64,000 bases of DNA from CAVVVS01 sp963751355 (GTDB lineage Bacteria; Bacteroidota; Ignavibacteria; Ignavibacteriales; Ignavibacteriaceae). A program made the position numbers and the translations under genes. Under the pieces are notes generated by a model. It was not told where the DNA came from. It worked only from the letters and a program-made list of their open reading frames with translations, and did no database searches. Location: positions 124,001-188,000 of the forward strand of contig CAVVVS010000111.1 in assembly GCA_963751355.1 (NCBI GenBank), given 5' to 3'. Of this stretch, positions 9,521 through 17,933 are shown in pieces. Numbering within the stretch: position 1 is the first letter of the stretch; each line of letters opens with the position of its first letter.

Positions 9521-11341
9521 TTGATAACTCTAAAAGACTTTTTTAGAAATCCAGAAAAAACATCATTTAAAATATCACCAAACGGAGAATACCTTGCTTT
9601 TTTGATGCCCTGGAAAAACCGGCTGAACGTACATGTTCAAAAAATCGGATCCAATAAAATTATTAGGGTGACAAGCGCTGCAGAAAGGGATATATCAGGA
9701 TATTTTTGGGTAAACAACAATAGATTGGTTTATATTCAAGATAAAGGTGGAGATGAAAATTTTAGGTTGAACGCCGTAAACTTCGACGGAACTAATAAAA
9801 TAGATCTTACACCGTTTGAAAAAGTAAGGGTAGAGATTATTGATGACCTGGAAGAAGTTGATGATGAAATGATCATTGCAATGAACAAACGGGATCCCAG
9901 GTTTTTCGATGTTTTCAGGATTAATATTAATAACGGAGAGATGCAGTTGATTGCGGAAAATCCGGGTAATATTACCGGGTGGCTTACGGATCATAAAGGT
10001 AAATTGCGAATTGCAACAACAACAGATGGTGTGAATTCAAGTTTACTTTATCGCGTGAAAGAATCTGATGACTTTAAAATTATCACCACTACAAATTTTA
10101 AAGAATCTCTCCTACCGTTGATGTTTACTTTCGATAACAAATTTGTTTACGCTTTATCGAATCTGGGACGGGATAAACTGGCTGTTGTTAAATATGATCC
10201 TGAAAATAACCGGGAACTTGAGCTAATATACGAACATCCTGAAGTTGATGTAACAGATTTAACCATCTCTAAAAAAAGAAAGATTATCACTGGGATTTCA
10301 TTTACAACAGAAAAAAGAGGATATTATTTTTTTGATAAGCAAAGAGAAGAACTTCAAAAAGAATTAGAAAAGCTGCTGCCCGGTTACGAAGTTGCAGTAG
10401 TTGATATGAATAAAGATGAAGATAAATTATTGATCAGAACTTACAGCGATAAATCAGGGGGTTCTTATTATTTTTATAATTTAAATGAAAAAGAATTGAT
10501 TAAACTTGCGGATGTCAGTCCGTGGTTGAAAGAAGAAGAACTCTGTGATATGAAGCCGGTAAAATTTAATTCACGCGACGGCTTAACGATTCATGCTTAT
10601 TTAACATTACCAAAAAACGTTAAACCGGAAAATCTTCCTGTAGTAGTGAATCCGCACGGTGGTCCTTGGGCAAGAGATACCTGGGGATTCAATCCCGAAG
10701 TTCAATTTCTAGCCAATCGGGGGTATGCAGTTCTGCAGGTAAATTTTAGAAGTTCTACCGGTTACGGCAGGAAATTCTGGGAAGCAGGATTTAAGAAATG
10801 GGGAAAGGAAATGCAAAACGACATCACCGACGGAGTGAAGTGGCTAATTGATGAGGGAATTGCAGATCCTGAAAGAATAGGAATTTACGGAGGGTCATAT
10901 GGCGGTTATGCTACGCTTGCCGGTTTAGCTTTTACCTCTGATTTGTACGCATGCGGGGTGGATTATGTAGGGGTTTCTAATCTCTTTACACTTATGAAAT
11001 CTATTCCTCCTTATTGGGAACCCTATTTAAAAATGTTTTATGAGATGGTAGGAGATCCGGAAAAAGATTATGAGTTGATTAAAGAAATATCTCCGATTTT
11101 TCATGTGGATAAAATTAAAGCACCGCTTTTAATTGCACAGGGCGCAAATGATCCACGTGTAAACAAAGCCGAATCCGATCAAATGGTTGAGGCTCTAAAG
11201 AAACGCGGTATTGATGTACCTTATATCGTGAAAGAAAATGAAGGGCACGGATTTCACAATGAAGAAAATAAATTCGAATTTTTCGAAACAATGGAAACTT
11301 TTCTGGCAAAACATTTAAACGGCAAGAATGGATTACAATAG
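9521..11341 (+). CDS. S9-family prolyl oligopeptidase / dipeptidyl-aminopeptidase-like serine peptidase
   Basis: Cytoplasmic serine peptidase of family S9, acting on oligopeptides. It starts at TTG 9521 behind GGAG (9512-9515) and has no signal peptide. Residues 1 to about 350 form a beta-propeller gate (YLAFLMPWKNRLNVHVQKIG, SAAERDISGYFWVNNNRL). Residues about 355-606 are the alpha/beta hydrolase. The triad is visible: S459 in YGGSYGGYATL, D544 in GANDPRV and H576 in EGHGFH. The HGGPWARDTW oxyanion block is also present. Length of 606 fits the acylaminoacyl-peptidase group. It stands alone, and it may finish peptides released by the neighbouring M1 enzyme, which is inference. Confidence 0.93.
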   Translation: MITLKDFFRNPEKTSFKISPNGEYLAFLMPWKNRLNVHVQKIGSNKIIRVTSAAERDISGYFWVNNNRLVYIQDKGGDENFRLNAVNFDGTNKIDLTPFEKVRVEIIDDLEEVDDEMIIAMNKRDPRFFDVFRININNGEMQLIAENPGNITGWLTDHKGKLRIATTTDGVNSSLLYRVKESDDFKIITTTNFKESLLPLMFTFDNKFVYALSNLGRDKLAVVKYDPENNRELELIYEHPEVDVTDLTISKKRKIITGISFTTEKRGYYFFDKQREELQKELEKLLPGYEVAVVDMNKDEDKLLIRTYSDKSGGSYYFYNLNEKELIKLADVSPWLKEEELCDMKPVKFNSRDGLTIHAYLTLPKNVKPENLPVVVNPHGGPWARDTWGFNPEVQFLANRGYAVLQVNFRSSTGYGRKFWEAGFKKWGKEMQNDITDGVKWLIDEGIADPERIGIYGGSYGGYATLAGLAFTSDLYACGVDYVGVSNLFTLMKSIPPYWEPYLKMFYEMVGDPEKDYELIKEISPIFHVDKIKAPLLIAQGANDPRVNKAESDQMVEALKKRGIDVPYIVKENEGHGFHNEENKFEFFETMETFLAKHLNGKNGLQ

Positions 11342-11406
11342 AATTGTTTTTTTTACTTTTTCTTAAAGAAAATCTAAAATGGAATAATTGATAAAATTAC
11401 CATTCG

Positions 11407-13353
11407 TTAATCAAATAACTCCCAGGCAATACCAAATCTTAAATTCCTTAGCGGCATCGGGTAGTAAGGAATTAAATAATATTGTTTGTTAAATAAATTT
11501 TCCCAAGTAAAATATACGATTGCCACATTTTGAATTACCCCGCTTAAAGAAAAATCAACCGTGAGAGAAGGAGCGATATATTGATTGGTAGAATAGAGTG
11601 CAGGCATTCGCATTTTCCCGGTATAGCGTAGAATGAAACCTGTTTTAAGATTTAGATTTGAATTAAACAATATATCTTCATAGTAAAGTCCGGAAGTACC
11701 GCTTATTTTAGGGAATTCAACGAAGTAAGCGGATGAACCATGCTGTTTGTAATATGCCGCTTTCGTATCAAGATCAAATTCCCAAAATTTAAGTTTTAGA
11801 TTTCCTCCAATCCCGGTCATATTAGGTAAATAATTTTCATGTTCAACACTACCAACCAATTGAGGATAAACAAAATTATCGCGGCTGAATAGACTAACTC
11901 CCAAATTAATAAAGTTGAAATCAGCATATGTACCAATTTGCCAGTTACTTATGCTGCTTGAAGAAACGGCGGTTTGAAAGACAGAATACCCCGCATATAA
12001 TCTGAAAAAATTTAATAAATTATAGTTTAAATCGAATCCTATACCCTGGTAGACGTTTCTTTTAAGATTTAAGTATTTATCAGTTGATTCATCCGAGAAT
12101 TTATAAAAAATAGACGGGGTTAAATTGCTATCGAGTAAGGTTGCCGAGGCGGCTGCGGATAGTGAAAATACTCTGTCCATTCCTACATACCTGGTGACTG
12201 AGCTGTTTTGAACAGGGTAATTAAAAAAATTAAGATCTGCATATTCATAATTTGCATTCAGATTAAAATGAAAAAATCTTCTCGTATAATTTTGCCTTAG
12301 TGAAAATCCGTACACTTTATTTTTGTTTATGACCTTCGGAGAAGTAAGGTCGTTATTTGTGATGTCTTCACGGAAAAATTTATAATAAATATCAATACTT
12401 GTATTAGTGTTATTTATAAAACTTCCCAGCAATCTTATATTAAAAAAGTGCCTTTTAAAATTCTCATCCCGGTTTGGATATTTCACAGGTGCTAAAATCT
12501 CATCATACATTACACTGTCAATATTCGAAGTGGAAGCTAATATGCTATCTATATCAACACCGCCGTTTAATCCAACTTTCGAATGGACGAAAGAATAGCT
12601 TGTAAGCAGATTAAATTTAGAAGAAAGAAAATATTTCAGCTTTACATTCGCCTGCCATAAGCTGTAAGCGGAATTAATATACCGTTTGCCGGTTATTTTG
12701 TTTGAGATGTCGAAAGATGCATTTAATCTTTTTAATATTCGGGCATTAAAATTTCCGTCAACAAAGGCTTCACCGTAAGCGCCCTGGTAATATTTAATCC
12801 TTGTGTAGGGCTTTTTACTTAAAAAATCTTGAGTAATTAAATTAACGGCAGAAAAGTTAGTGTACGGACCATATAGAAATCCCCTGGGTACCGGAATAAT
12901 TTCAATCGAATCGACGGATTCAGACTGAAGAAAATTTACATCCAGGGAATTGGTTAATCTATTATTAAAAAGTATGCCGTCTTGTAAATAGCTAATACTA
13001 TTGTAACCTGTACCGTAAAACATTACTTCATCCGGGTGGCCTATTGAACCGTAATCCCGGACAAACGTGAATGGATTGAGTTTGAGTATATCTCCGGTGT
13101 TTCTGTAATTCAGTCGTATAATGGTTTTATGATCTATGAACTTATCATTCTCACAAAGAGGTTTTTGATAATAGTAATGCAAAGTATCGATAATTACTTG
13201 TTTCCTGGTAGTATCATTTACTGAAAGAGAATCGTTGAAGGCTTTTTTCAGAGAATCGGAATGAAAGAGCCCCTTCGAAATATTAACAGAATCCTTATTC
13301 TGCGGGAATAAATTTACTGTAATAATAAGAATTAATAACGGAAGTAATTTCAT
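11407..13353 (-). CDS. TonB-dependent receptor-like outer-membrane beta-barrel protein
   Basis: Probable outer-membrane receptor or channel with a TonB-type plug. Signal peptide about 1-17 (MKLLPLLILIITVNLFP). A plug-like domain follows at about 75-190, with NTGDILKLNPFTFVRDYGS, ISYLQDGILFNN, ESVDSIEIIPVPRGFLYGP and FSAVNLIT, which is the usual plug order. The rest is alternating amphipathic strands rich in aromatic residues, ending in NLRFGIAWELFD, close to a barrel-terminal strand. It lacks the carboxypeptidase-regulatory domain of SusC proteins, has no SusD partner nearby, and 648 residues is short for the family. The ligand is unknown. It is divergent from HU, and no strong Shine-Dalgarno precedes the ATG. 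Confidence 0.75.
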   Translation of the reverse strand: MKLLPLLILIITVNLFPQNKDSVNISKGLFHSDSLKKAFNDSLSVNDTTRKQVIIDTLHYYYQKPLCENDKFIDHKTIIRLNYRNTGDILKLNPFTFVRDYGSIGHPDEVMFYGTGYNSISYLQDGILFNNRLTNSLDVNFLQSESVDSIEIIPVPRGFLYGPYTNFSAVNLITQDFLSKKPYTRIKYYQGAYGEAFVDGNFNARILKRLNASFDISNKITGKRYINSAYSLWQANVKLKYFLSSKFNLLTSYSFVHSKVGLNGGVDIDSILASTSNIDSVMYDEILAPVKYPNRDENFKRHFFNIRLLGSFINNTNTSIDIYYKFFREDITNNDLTSPKVINKNKVYGFSLRQNYTRRFFHFNLNANYEYADLNFFNYPVQNSSVTRYVGMDRVFSLSAAASATLLDSNLTPSIFYKFSDESTDKYLNLKRNVYQGIGFDLNYNLLNFFRLYAGYSVFQTAVSSSSISNWQIGTYADFNFINLGVSLFSRDNFVYPQLVGSVEHENYLPNMTGIGGNLKLKFWEFDLDTKAAYYKQHGSSAYFVEFPKISGTSGLYYEDILFNSNLNLKTGFILRYTGKMRMPALYSTNQYIAPSLTVDFSLSGVIQNVAIVYFTWENLFNKQYYLIPYYPMPLRNLRFGIAWELFD

Positions 13354-13816
13354 ATAATAAGTTTAAAAGTGGACGTTATTTTTTTAAAATCCATTCTGAA
13401 AATAAATAATAAAAGCAAAAGCTACAAAATTAGATTTTTAATTTGATTAATGAACAAAACTTTGGAATCAGGCAAAAGCGAAATATCAAATTATATATTA
13501 TTGGTAAAATGATTATTATTTATCTTCAGGTTCTCAATCATAATTACAGCTAAATATATTTTGAAATCTTAAATTGAATAATTATGGGATGCTTACGTAA
13601 ATACTAATATACTGATAAGCTGTATTAAGATTTATATAAATTATAATTCAGCTTGCTTATATTTAATGGTCAATATCCAATTTCACAGTGTTATTCACGC
13701 AAGGTTAAAAATAATTATGCAAAAAAAATACTTATTAATTTTGTAAGCGTTTGATAATTCATATATTATACATATGTTTGTGATGATTATTCATTAATAA
13801 AAACGAGGTAAACCCT
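13354..13816. other. Divergent intergenic region upstream of HU and the receptor-like gene
   Basis: 463 bp of AT-rich DNA without a reading frame. The only clear element is the HU promoter at 13750-13780. The promoter of the divergent receptor gene must also lie here but I cannot place it. Confidence 0.5.
13750..13780 (+). promoter_or_regulatory. Bacteroidota-type promoter of the HU gene
   Basis: TTTG (13750-13753), 19 bp, then TATGTTTG (13773-13780). This is an exact match to the -33 TTTG / -7 TAnnTTTG layout used by Bacteroidota housekeeping sigma factor. It predicts transcription starting near 13787, about 30 bp before the ATG. Confidence 0.7.
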
Positions 13817-14113
13817 ATGGCAGCCGCAAAACCAATGACGAAATCACAAATTCTTGATCATCTTTCCAAGAAGACCGGGACAACTAAAAAATTTGCCGGT
13901 CAATTTTTAGATGAATTAATTTCATTAGCTTACAAAGAAGCTAAAAAATCTTTCACCCTTCCCGGATTAGGCAAATTGGTTGTTGTAAGCAGGAAAAGAA
14001 GAAAAGGCAGAAATCCTGCTACAGGTGAAGCAATGGTCATTCCGGCGAAAAAAGTATTGAAGTTTAGAATTGCCAAAGCAGCAAAAGACGCTGTTTTACC
14101 TCCAAAAAAATAG
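13817..14113 (+). CDS. HU-family nucleoid DNA-binding protein
   Basis: Histone-like protein that bends DNA as a dimer. Its 98 residues start MAAAKPMTKSQILDHLSKKTG, with the helix-turn-helix dimer core at about 8-50. The beta-arm follows, carrying GKLVVVSRKRRKGRNPATGEAMVIPA, which includes the GRNPxTGE signature with the intercalating proline. Extra basic residues in the arm (RKRRKGR) and a lysine-rich start and end fit DNA binding. The Shine-Dalgarno GAGG lies at 13804-13807. It is a single-gene unit between its own promoter (13750-13780) and a strong terminator (14124-14150). Confidence 0.95.
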   Translation: MAAAKPMTKSQILDHLSKKTGTTKKFAGQFLDELISLAYKEAKKSFTLPGLGKLVVVSRKRRKGRNPATGEAMVIPAKKVLKFRIAKAAKDAVLPPKK

Positions 14114-14123
14114 TAAAAGTTAT

Positions 14124-14157
14124 AAAGCCCATCTAAAAATGATGGGCTTTTCCTTTT
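14124..14157 (+). terminator. Rho-independent terminator of the HU gene
   Basis: Perfect 10-bp stem AAAGCCCATC (14124-14133) / GATGGGCTTT (14141-14150) with a 7-base loop, followed by a T-rich tail (TCCTTTTT). It lies 10 bp after the HU stop and can also end transcripts coming from the other side. Confidence 0.92.
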
Positions 14158-14239
14158 TCAATTCACACTTATTATCATACCGGGTTAAAACTTTTCTTTC
14201 AAATATTATATTAGTGTACTGAAATTTAAAATCAATCGA

Positions 14240-14968
14240 TTATTTAAAATTCAGATATTTTAAATTTGTATTTAGCATTCTGCTATGTTGAATGGATTTT
14301 TCAAATTTCGGACTTAGATAAGGAATACCCAAATTTAATCCCCTGAGAATAAAAATAAGGGCAAGCAAAAGGGCAAGTATTGGGGTTAATTTGCGAATTC
14401 TTTTTCGTTGGTTTAATGTAATAAACTTGCCGAAGAGCGAAATAGTAAGCATAGCGGGGATGGTTCCTAATCCGAAAAACAACATGAACATTATTCCATT
14501 TGTAATGCTGCCACTTGCAAGCGAGCCCGCCAATCCCATGTAAACGAATCCGCAGGGTAGAAAACCGTTCAATATTCCTATAAGCAGCAAAGATGGAAGT
14601 GTTCCTTTTTTAAACAAACTGCTTATCGAGGATTTGACAGGTAATGACATTTTTTGAAAAGTGGAATTACTATAAACTCTATTTTTATATTTTAATGGAG
14701 TGACTATGATTAAGATTATTATTACTCCAAGGAATATTGACAACCCCTGTTGATAACCGTAAAGCTTTAGTCCTTTTCCTAAAAATCCAAAAGTAGCACC
14801 GAGCATTGAGTAAGAAATTACCCTGCCGAGATTGTATAAGATTCTCCCGTAGAAGAATGATAAATTTCTTGAATTTGGAACGGGTAAAGCAATCGCTATT
14901 GGTCCGCACATACCCACACAATGAAAACTCCCGAAAAATCCGATTGCTATTGCTGTAAGTAATTCCAT
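14240..14968 (-). CDS. TauE/SafE-like (UreH-type) membrane protein, last gene of the cbb3 oxidase operon
   Basis: Integral membrane protein of 242 residues with about six helices. It starts MELLTAIAIGFFGSFHCVGMCGPIAIALP; the GMCGP motif marks the UreH/TauE-like branch often found at the end of cbb3 oxidase clusters and thought to move a metal such as copper, or a sulfur compound. A second conserved segment, GFLPCGFVYMGLAGSLASG, follows at about 135-155. Its start lies 15 bp after the FixH-like stop, so it belongs to the same transcript. A role in copper delivery to the oxidase is inference from position. It is followed by the HU terminator region. Confidence 0.8.
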   Translation of the reverse strand: MELLTAIAIGFFGSFHCVGMCGPIAIALPVPNSRNLSFFYGRILYNLGRVISYSMLGATFGFLGKGLKLYGYQQGLSIFLGVIIILIIVTPLKYKNRVYSNSTFQKMSLPVKSSISSLFKKGTLPSLLLIGILNGFLPCGFVYMGLAGSLASGSITNGIMFMLFFGLGTIPAMLTISLFGKFITLNQRKRIRKLTPILALLLALIFILRGLNLGIPYLSPKFEKSIQHSRMLNTNLKYLNFK

Positions 14969-14983
14969 AGATTTATTTATTCT

Positions 14984-15439
14984 CTAATTAATTATCAATG
15001 ATTTTTCCGTATAAAAGTGGTCGCTGTTTTGCTGCCAGCTAATCTGCAATTTCCAGTAGCCTTTAAGAATATTACGGGCTGATATTATTTGAGCACCTTT
15101 TTCATCAATTGTAACGGGAATTTTGAAATCTTTTTTGCCGTCGGACGGACGATAGAAATATATTTCACCGTTAATACTGTCTTTTGCCGTAGCACCGGGA
15201 AAGGTTAATGCTATCAAATTACCGGAATATTTAACAGATACATGCTTACCCATTTTATTCGTTCGTTTCTCCATATCAATTTGACTTTGATACTTGAGCT
15301 CTTTTTCATAATAATGATCGGTTACTAAATTAACATCTTTATTCATTGATACGACAACCATAGCAACGGTAACGCTCATAAAAAAAACAATTGCTATTAA
15401 TAATCCCCAGCCCCAATTAATCTTTGTTTTCATTCTCAT
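14984..15439 (-). CDS. ccoH: FixH/CcoH-family cbb3 oxidase accessory protein
   Basis: Single-pass membrane protein needed for assembly of cbb3 oxidase. It has one N-terminal helix (WGWGLLIAIVFFMSVTVAMVVV), then the family sequence VTDHYYEKELKYQSQID and a periplasmic beta domain with RPSDGKKDFKIPV and GYWKLQISWQ. At 151 residues it is the normal size. The start at 15439 has GGAG 7 bases upstream and overlaps the end of ccoG by 23 bp, which implies coupled translation. The order ccoG-ccoH follows the usual cbb3 cluster. Confidence 0.88.
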   Translation of the reverse strand: MRMKTKINWGWGLLIAIVFFMSVTVAMVVVSMNKDVNLVTDHYYEKELKYQSQIDMEKRTNKMGKHVSVKYSGNLIALTFPGATAKDSINGEIYFYRPSDGKKDFKIPVTIDEKGAQIISARNILKGYWKLQISWQQNSDHFYTEKSLIIN

Positions 15440-16847
15440 TATCTTTCTCCTTTACCGGTCCTAAAAAGGAAGTCTGTACTTTTTGCAAGAGTTTATTGTT
15501 AGAATATATTCCGATTGTTATCGGTGTATTCATTTGCTGAATTTCATCTCTTGGAAGAACGATTAAAAATTTAGCATCCATTATACCTTGTGATTTTATT
15601 ACTTTTTGATTACCGATAAACTCAAGCTTGCCTTCCAAATTTTCAAGCTTCAAATTAACGGGAAGATTATCGAATGTTTTGTTTACAATATTAACATCAT
15701 ATAGGTTGCTGACCAAATTGCCGGGCTGTTCCTGGTAGAGTAATCCCGGTGTTCTCAAAACATTAATATTATAATCTTCCCTAACTACAAGCAGGTAGCT
15801 CAAAAGCCCTATTAACAATACTAATATCACAGAATAGGTTATCATCCTTGAAGTAAACTTAAATTTAGTTCTCTTTTCAATCCCGTTAAGCGAATCATAT
15901 CTTATTAAATTTTTAGGTCGATTAACTTTGTCCATTACATAATTACATGCATCTATACAAGCAGTACAATTCACACACTCGAGCTGTATCCCGTCCCTTA
16001 TATCGATCCCTGTCGGGCAAACATCAACACATAATTTACAATCGATGCAGTCTCCTAAATTCTTTTGCGGTTCATTCTTTTTTATTTTTCCCCTCGGCTC
16101 ACCGCGAACATTATCATACGCAATCACTAAGGAATTTTGGTCCAGCATTACTCCCTGCAGTCTTCCATAAGGGCACACTATGGTGCAAGCCTGTTCCCTG
16201 AAGTAAGCAAACACCCAGTAAAATACACCGGAAAAAATGAGAATTGCAGTCAAACCGTTTAAATGCTGTAAAGGAGGATCGGTAACAATTTTCAGCAACT
16301 GATCTGGCCCAATTATATAAGCAAGAAATATATTAGATATGAAAAACGAAATTGCAAAAAAGATTGCATATTTAGATCCTTTTTTAAGTATTTTTTTCTT
16401 ATTCCAGGATTCTTTTTCTAATTTTCTCTGAGCCGGGGCATCGCCTTCAATCCAGTATTCTATTTTTCTGAAAACCATTTCCATAAAGATAGTTTGAGGA
16501 CATGCCCATCCGCAAAATATCCTGCCGAAAACTGCGGTAAACAAAAAGATAAATACAATTGTTGCTATCATTAATAAAACAAAAAGGTGAAAATCGTGAG
16601 GACCAAACGGGATACCGAAAATTATAAAATCTCTATTAACGACGTCCAATAGTACAAACGGATGCCCGTTGATTTTAATGAATGGTGTGCCAATTAATAT
16701 TGCCAAAAGAATAATACTTACTAATGTCCTGGCATTATAAAATTTACCGGAAGGCTTTTTCGGAAAAATCCAGTTCCTCTTACCTTCCTTACTTACTGTC
16801 GATAGCGAATCTCTGAATGTTTGATCTTCTTTTGCTATTTTTTCCAT
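15417..16847 (-). CDS. ccoG: CcoG (FixG/RdxA) iron-sulfur protein for cbb3 oxidase assembly
   Basis: Membrane-bound polyferredoxin, known in other bacteria as a cupric reductase supplying Cu(I) for cbb3 oxidase. The N-terminus is cytosolic (RNWIFPKKPSGKFYNARTLVS). Membrane helices follow, with CGWACPQTIFMEMVFRKIEYW and the segment CTIVCPYGRLQGVMLD. A double 4Fe-4S ferredoxin domain comes next at about 265-310 (CIDCKLCVDVCPTGIDIRDG and ECVNCTACIDACNYVMDKV). After one more helix, the C-terminal Ig-like FixG domain completes the 476 residues. All family cysteine motifs are intact. It lies 39 bp after the ccoP stop. Confidence 0.95.
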   Translation of the reverse strand: MEKIAKEDQTFRDSLSTVSKEGKRNWIFPKKPSGKFYNARTLVSIILLAILIGTPFIKINGHPFVLLDVVNRDFIIFGIPFGPHDFHLFVLLMIATIVFIFLFTAVFGRIFCGWACPQTIFMEMVFRKIEYWIEGDAPAQRKLEKESWNKKKILKKGSKYAIFFAISFFISNIFLAYIIGPDQLLKIVTDPPLQHLNGLTAILIFSGVFYWVFAYFREQACTIVCPYGRLQGVMLDQNSLVIAYDNVRGEPRGKIKKNEPQKNLGDCIDCKLCVDVCPTGIDIRDGIQLECVNCTACIDACNYVMDKVNRPKNLIRYDSLNGIEKRTKFKFTSRMITYSVILVLLIGLLSYLLVVREDYNINVLRTPGLLYQEQPGNLVSNLYDVNIVNKTFDNLPVNLKLENLEGKLEFIGNQKVIKSQGIMDAKFLIVLPRDEIQQMNTPITIGIYSNNKLLQKVQTSFLGPVKEKDNENENKD

Positions 16848-16886
16848 TTTGCTTAATTAATGTTCAGAAAAATTTTGCAATAATTA

Positions 16887-17726
16887 TTAATTAGATGTTT
16901 TATCACCTTCCCATTTTTGACCCTGAGGAGCTTTAGCATTTGCAGGATGTGTTCCGTGCAGACTAATTACGTAGCTTGCTACTTCCTGCACCTGTTTCGG
17001 TTTCAATTGAGCCGACCATGTGGGCATTCCTTTGGCAGGAACACCGTCTGAAATAGTTTTGAATATGTTTTTAATTCCTCCGCCGTGAATCCAATAATCA
17101 TCTGTGAGATTAGGACCTACTACGCCTCCGCCGTCAGGACCATGACACGGTACACAATTCGATTTGTAAATTGTCTTTCCCGCATCCAATGAGCCGGTAT
17201 CATTCATTAAAGTCACATTTTGTTCATTAACACCGGTACTAGAATTCATGACTACTTCTGTTTGTAATTGAGCTGCCTTCATTTCATCAGCGTATTCCTG
17301 TGCCTGAAGTTTACCTGTTTTGAAAACATGAAATGTAAGCAGGTATCCAATCGCAAAAATTATAGTCGCATAAAATAAATATGTGAACCAGGGCGGAATT
17401 CTATTATCAAGTTCTTTAATTCCGTCGTAATCATCTTCCATCAGTATAGAATCTTCTTCTTCCACCGGAACCACACGGGTCATGGATTTTTTAAACTTCT
17501 GCCAGACGGTAACCCGGTTTTCTTCTAAGGGAGGATCTTTTTTCCACCCGAAAAACATTACGATAAAAAATACAAAAAATACGAGCAGCAAGAATACAAC
17601 AGCTTCAATATCATAAAAACTTTGAGGGAACTCTCCGCCTGCAGTCTGCGCAAATATTTGAGAGAATCCTGTCGATAAAAGTAAAAACAACCAAAATGAA
17701 TTTAAGAAACTTTTTTTATTCGCCAT
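16887..17726 (-). CDS. ccoP: CcoP, cbb3 oxidase subunit III with one c-type haem
   Basis: Membrane-anchored cytochrome c subunit of cbb3 oxidase. I chose ATG 17726 (MANKKSFLNSF) because AAGGTGA lies 7 bases upstream; an in-frame TTG at 17741 is less likely. An N-terminal helix or signal is followed by a membrane helix (AVVFLLLVFFVFFIVMFFGW), the family segment DGIKELDNRIPPWFTYLFY with a second helix, and a single cytochrome c domain with C191-x-x-C194-H195 (NCVPCHGPDGGG) and axial Met candidate in KGMPTW. Proteobacterial CcoP has two haem domains; this form has one, as in other Bacteroidota. It overlaps the ccoQ end by 11 bp. Confidence 0.93.
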   Translation of the reverse strand: MANKKSFLNSFWLFLLLSTGFSQIFAQTAGGEFPQSFYDIEAVVFLLLVFFVFFIVMFFGWKKDPPLEENRVTVWQKFKKSMTRVVPVEEEDSILMEDDYDGIKELDNRIPPWFTYLFYATIIFAIGYLLTFHVFKTGKLQAQEYADEMKAAQLQTEVVMNSSTGVNEQNVTLMNDTGSLDAGKTIYKSNCVPCHGPDGGGVVGPNLTDDYWIHGGGIKNIFKTISDGVPAKGMPTWSAQLKPKQVQEVASYVISLHGTHPANAKAPQGQKWEGDKTSN

Positions 17727-17919
17727 TATTTTCACCTTCAATATTATTGTTCATGTTATTTTGTGAATCTAACGGTAATTGCTCCATCTCTTTAACATAG
17801 TTTTTATCTATCCTTAACATCCATATTAACATTCCTACAAAGAAGATGAAGAATACCAGGAGTGAAATTATCGGATAAATTCCAACTCCTTCAATATCTT
17901 TTATATAATTGCTGAACAT
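17716..17919 (-). CDS. ccoQ: CcoQ-like small subunit of cbb3 oxidase
   Basis: A 67-residue single-helix protein between ccoNO and ccoP. The helix is GIYPIISLLVFFIFFVGMLIWML, followed by RIDKNYVKEMEQLPLD, the acidic tail pattern of FixQ/CcoQ proteins that stabilise the oxidase. GAGGAGAAT precedes the ATG. It lies 14 bp after ccoNO and overlaps ccoP. Position and shape, rather than strong conserved residues, make the call. Confidence 0.85.
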   Translation of the reverse strand: MFSNYIKDIEGVGIYPIISLLVFFIFFVGMLIWMLRIDKNYVKEMEQLPLDSQNNMNNNIEGENNGE

Positions 17920-17933
17920 GATATTCTCCTCAT

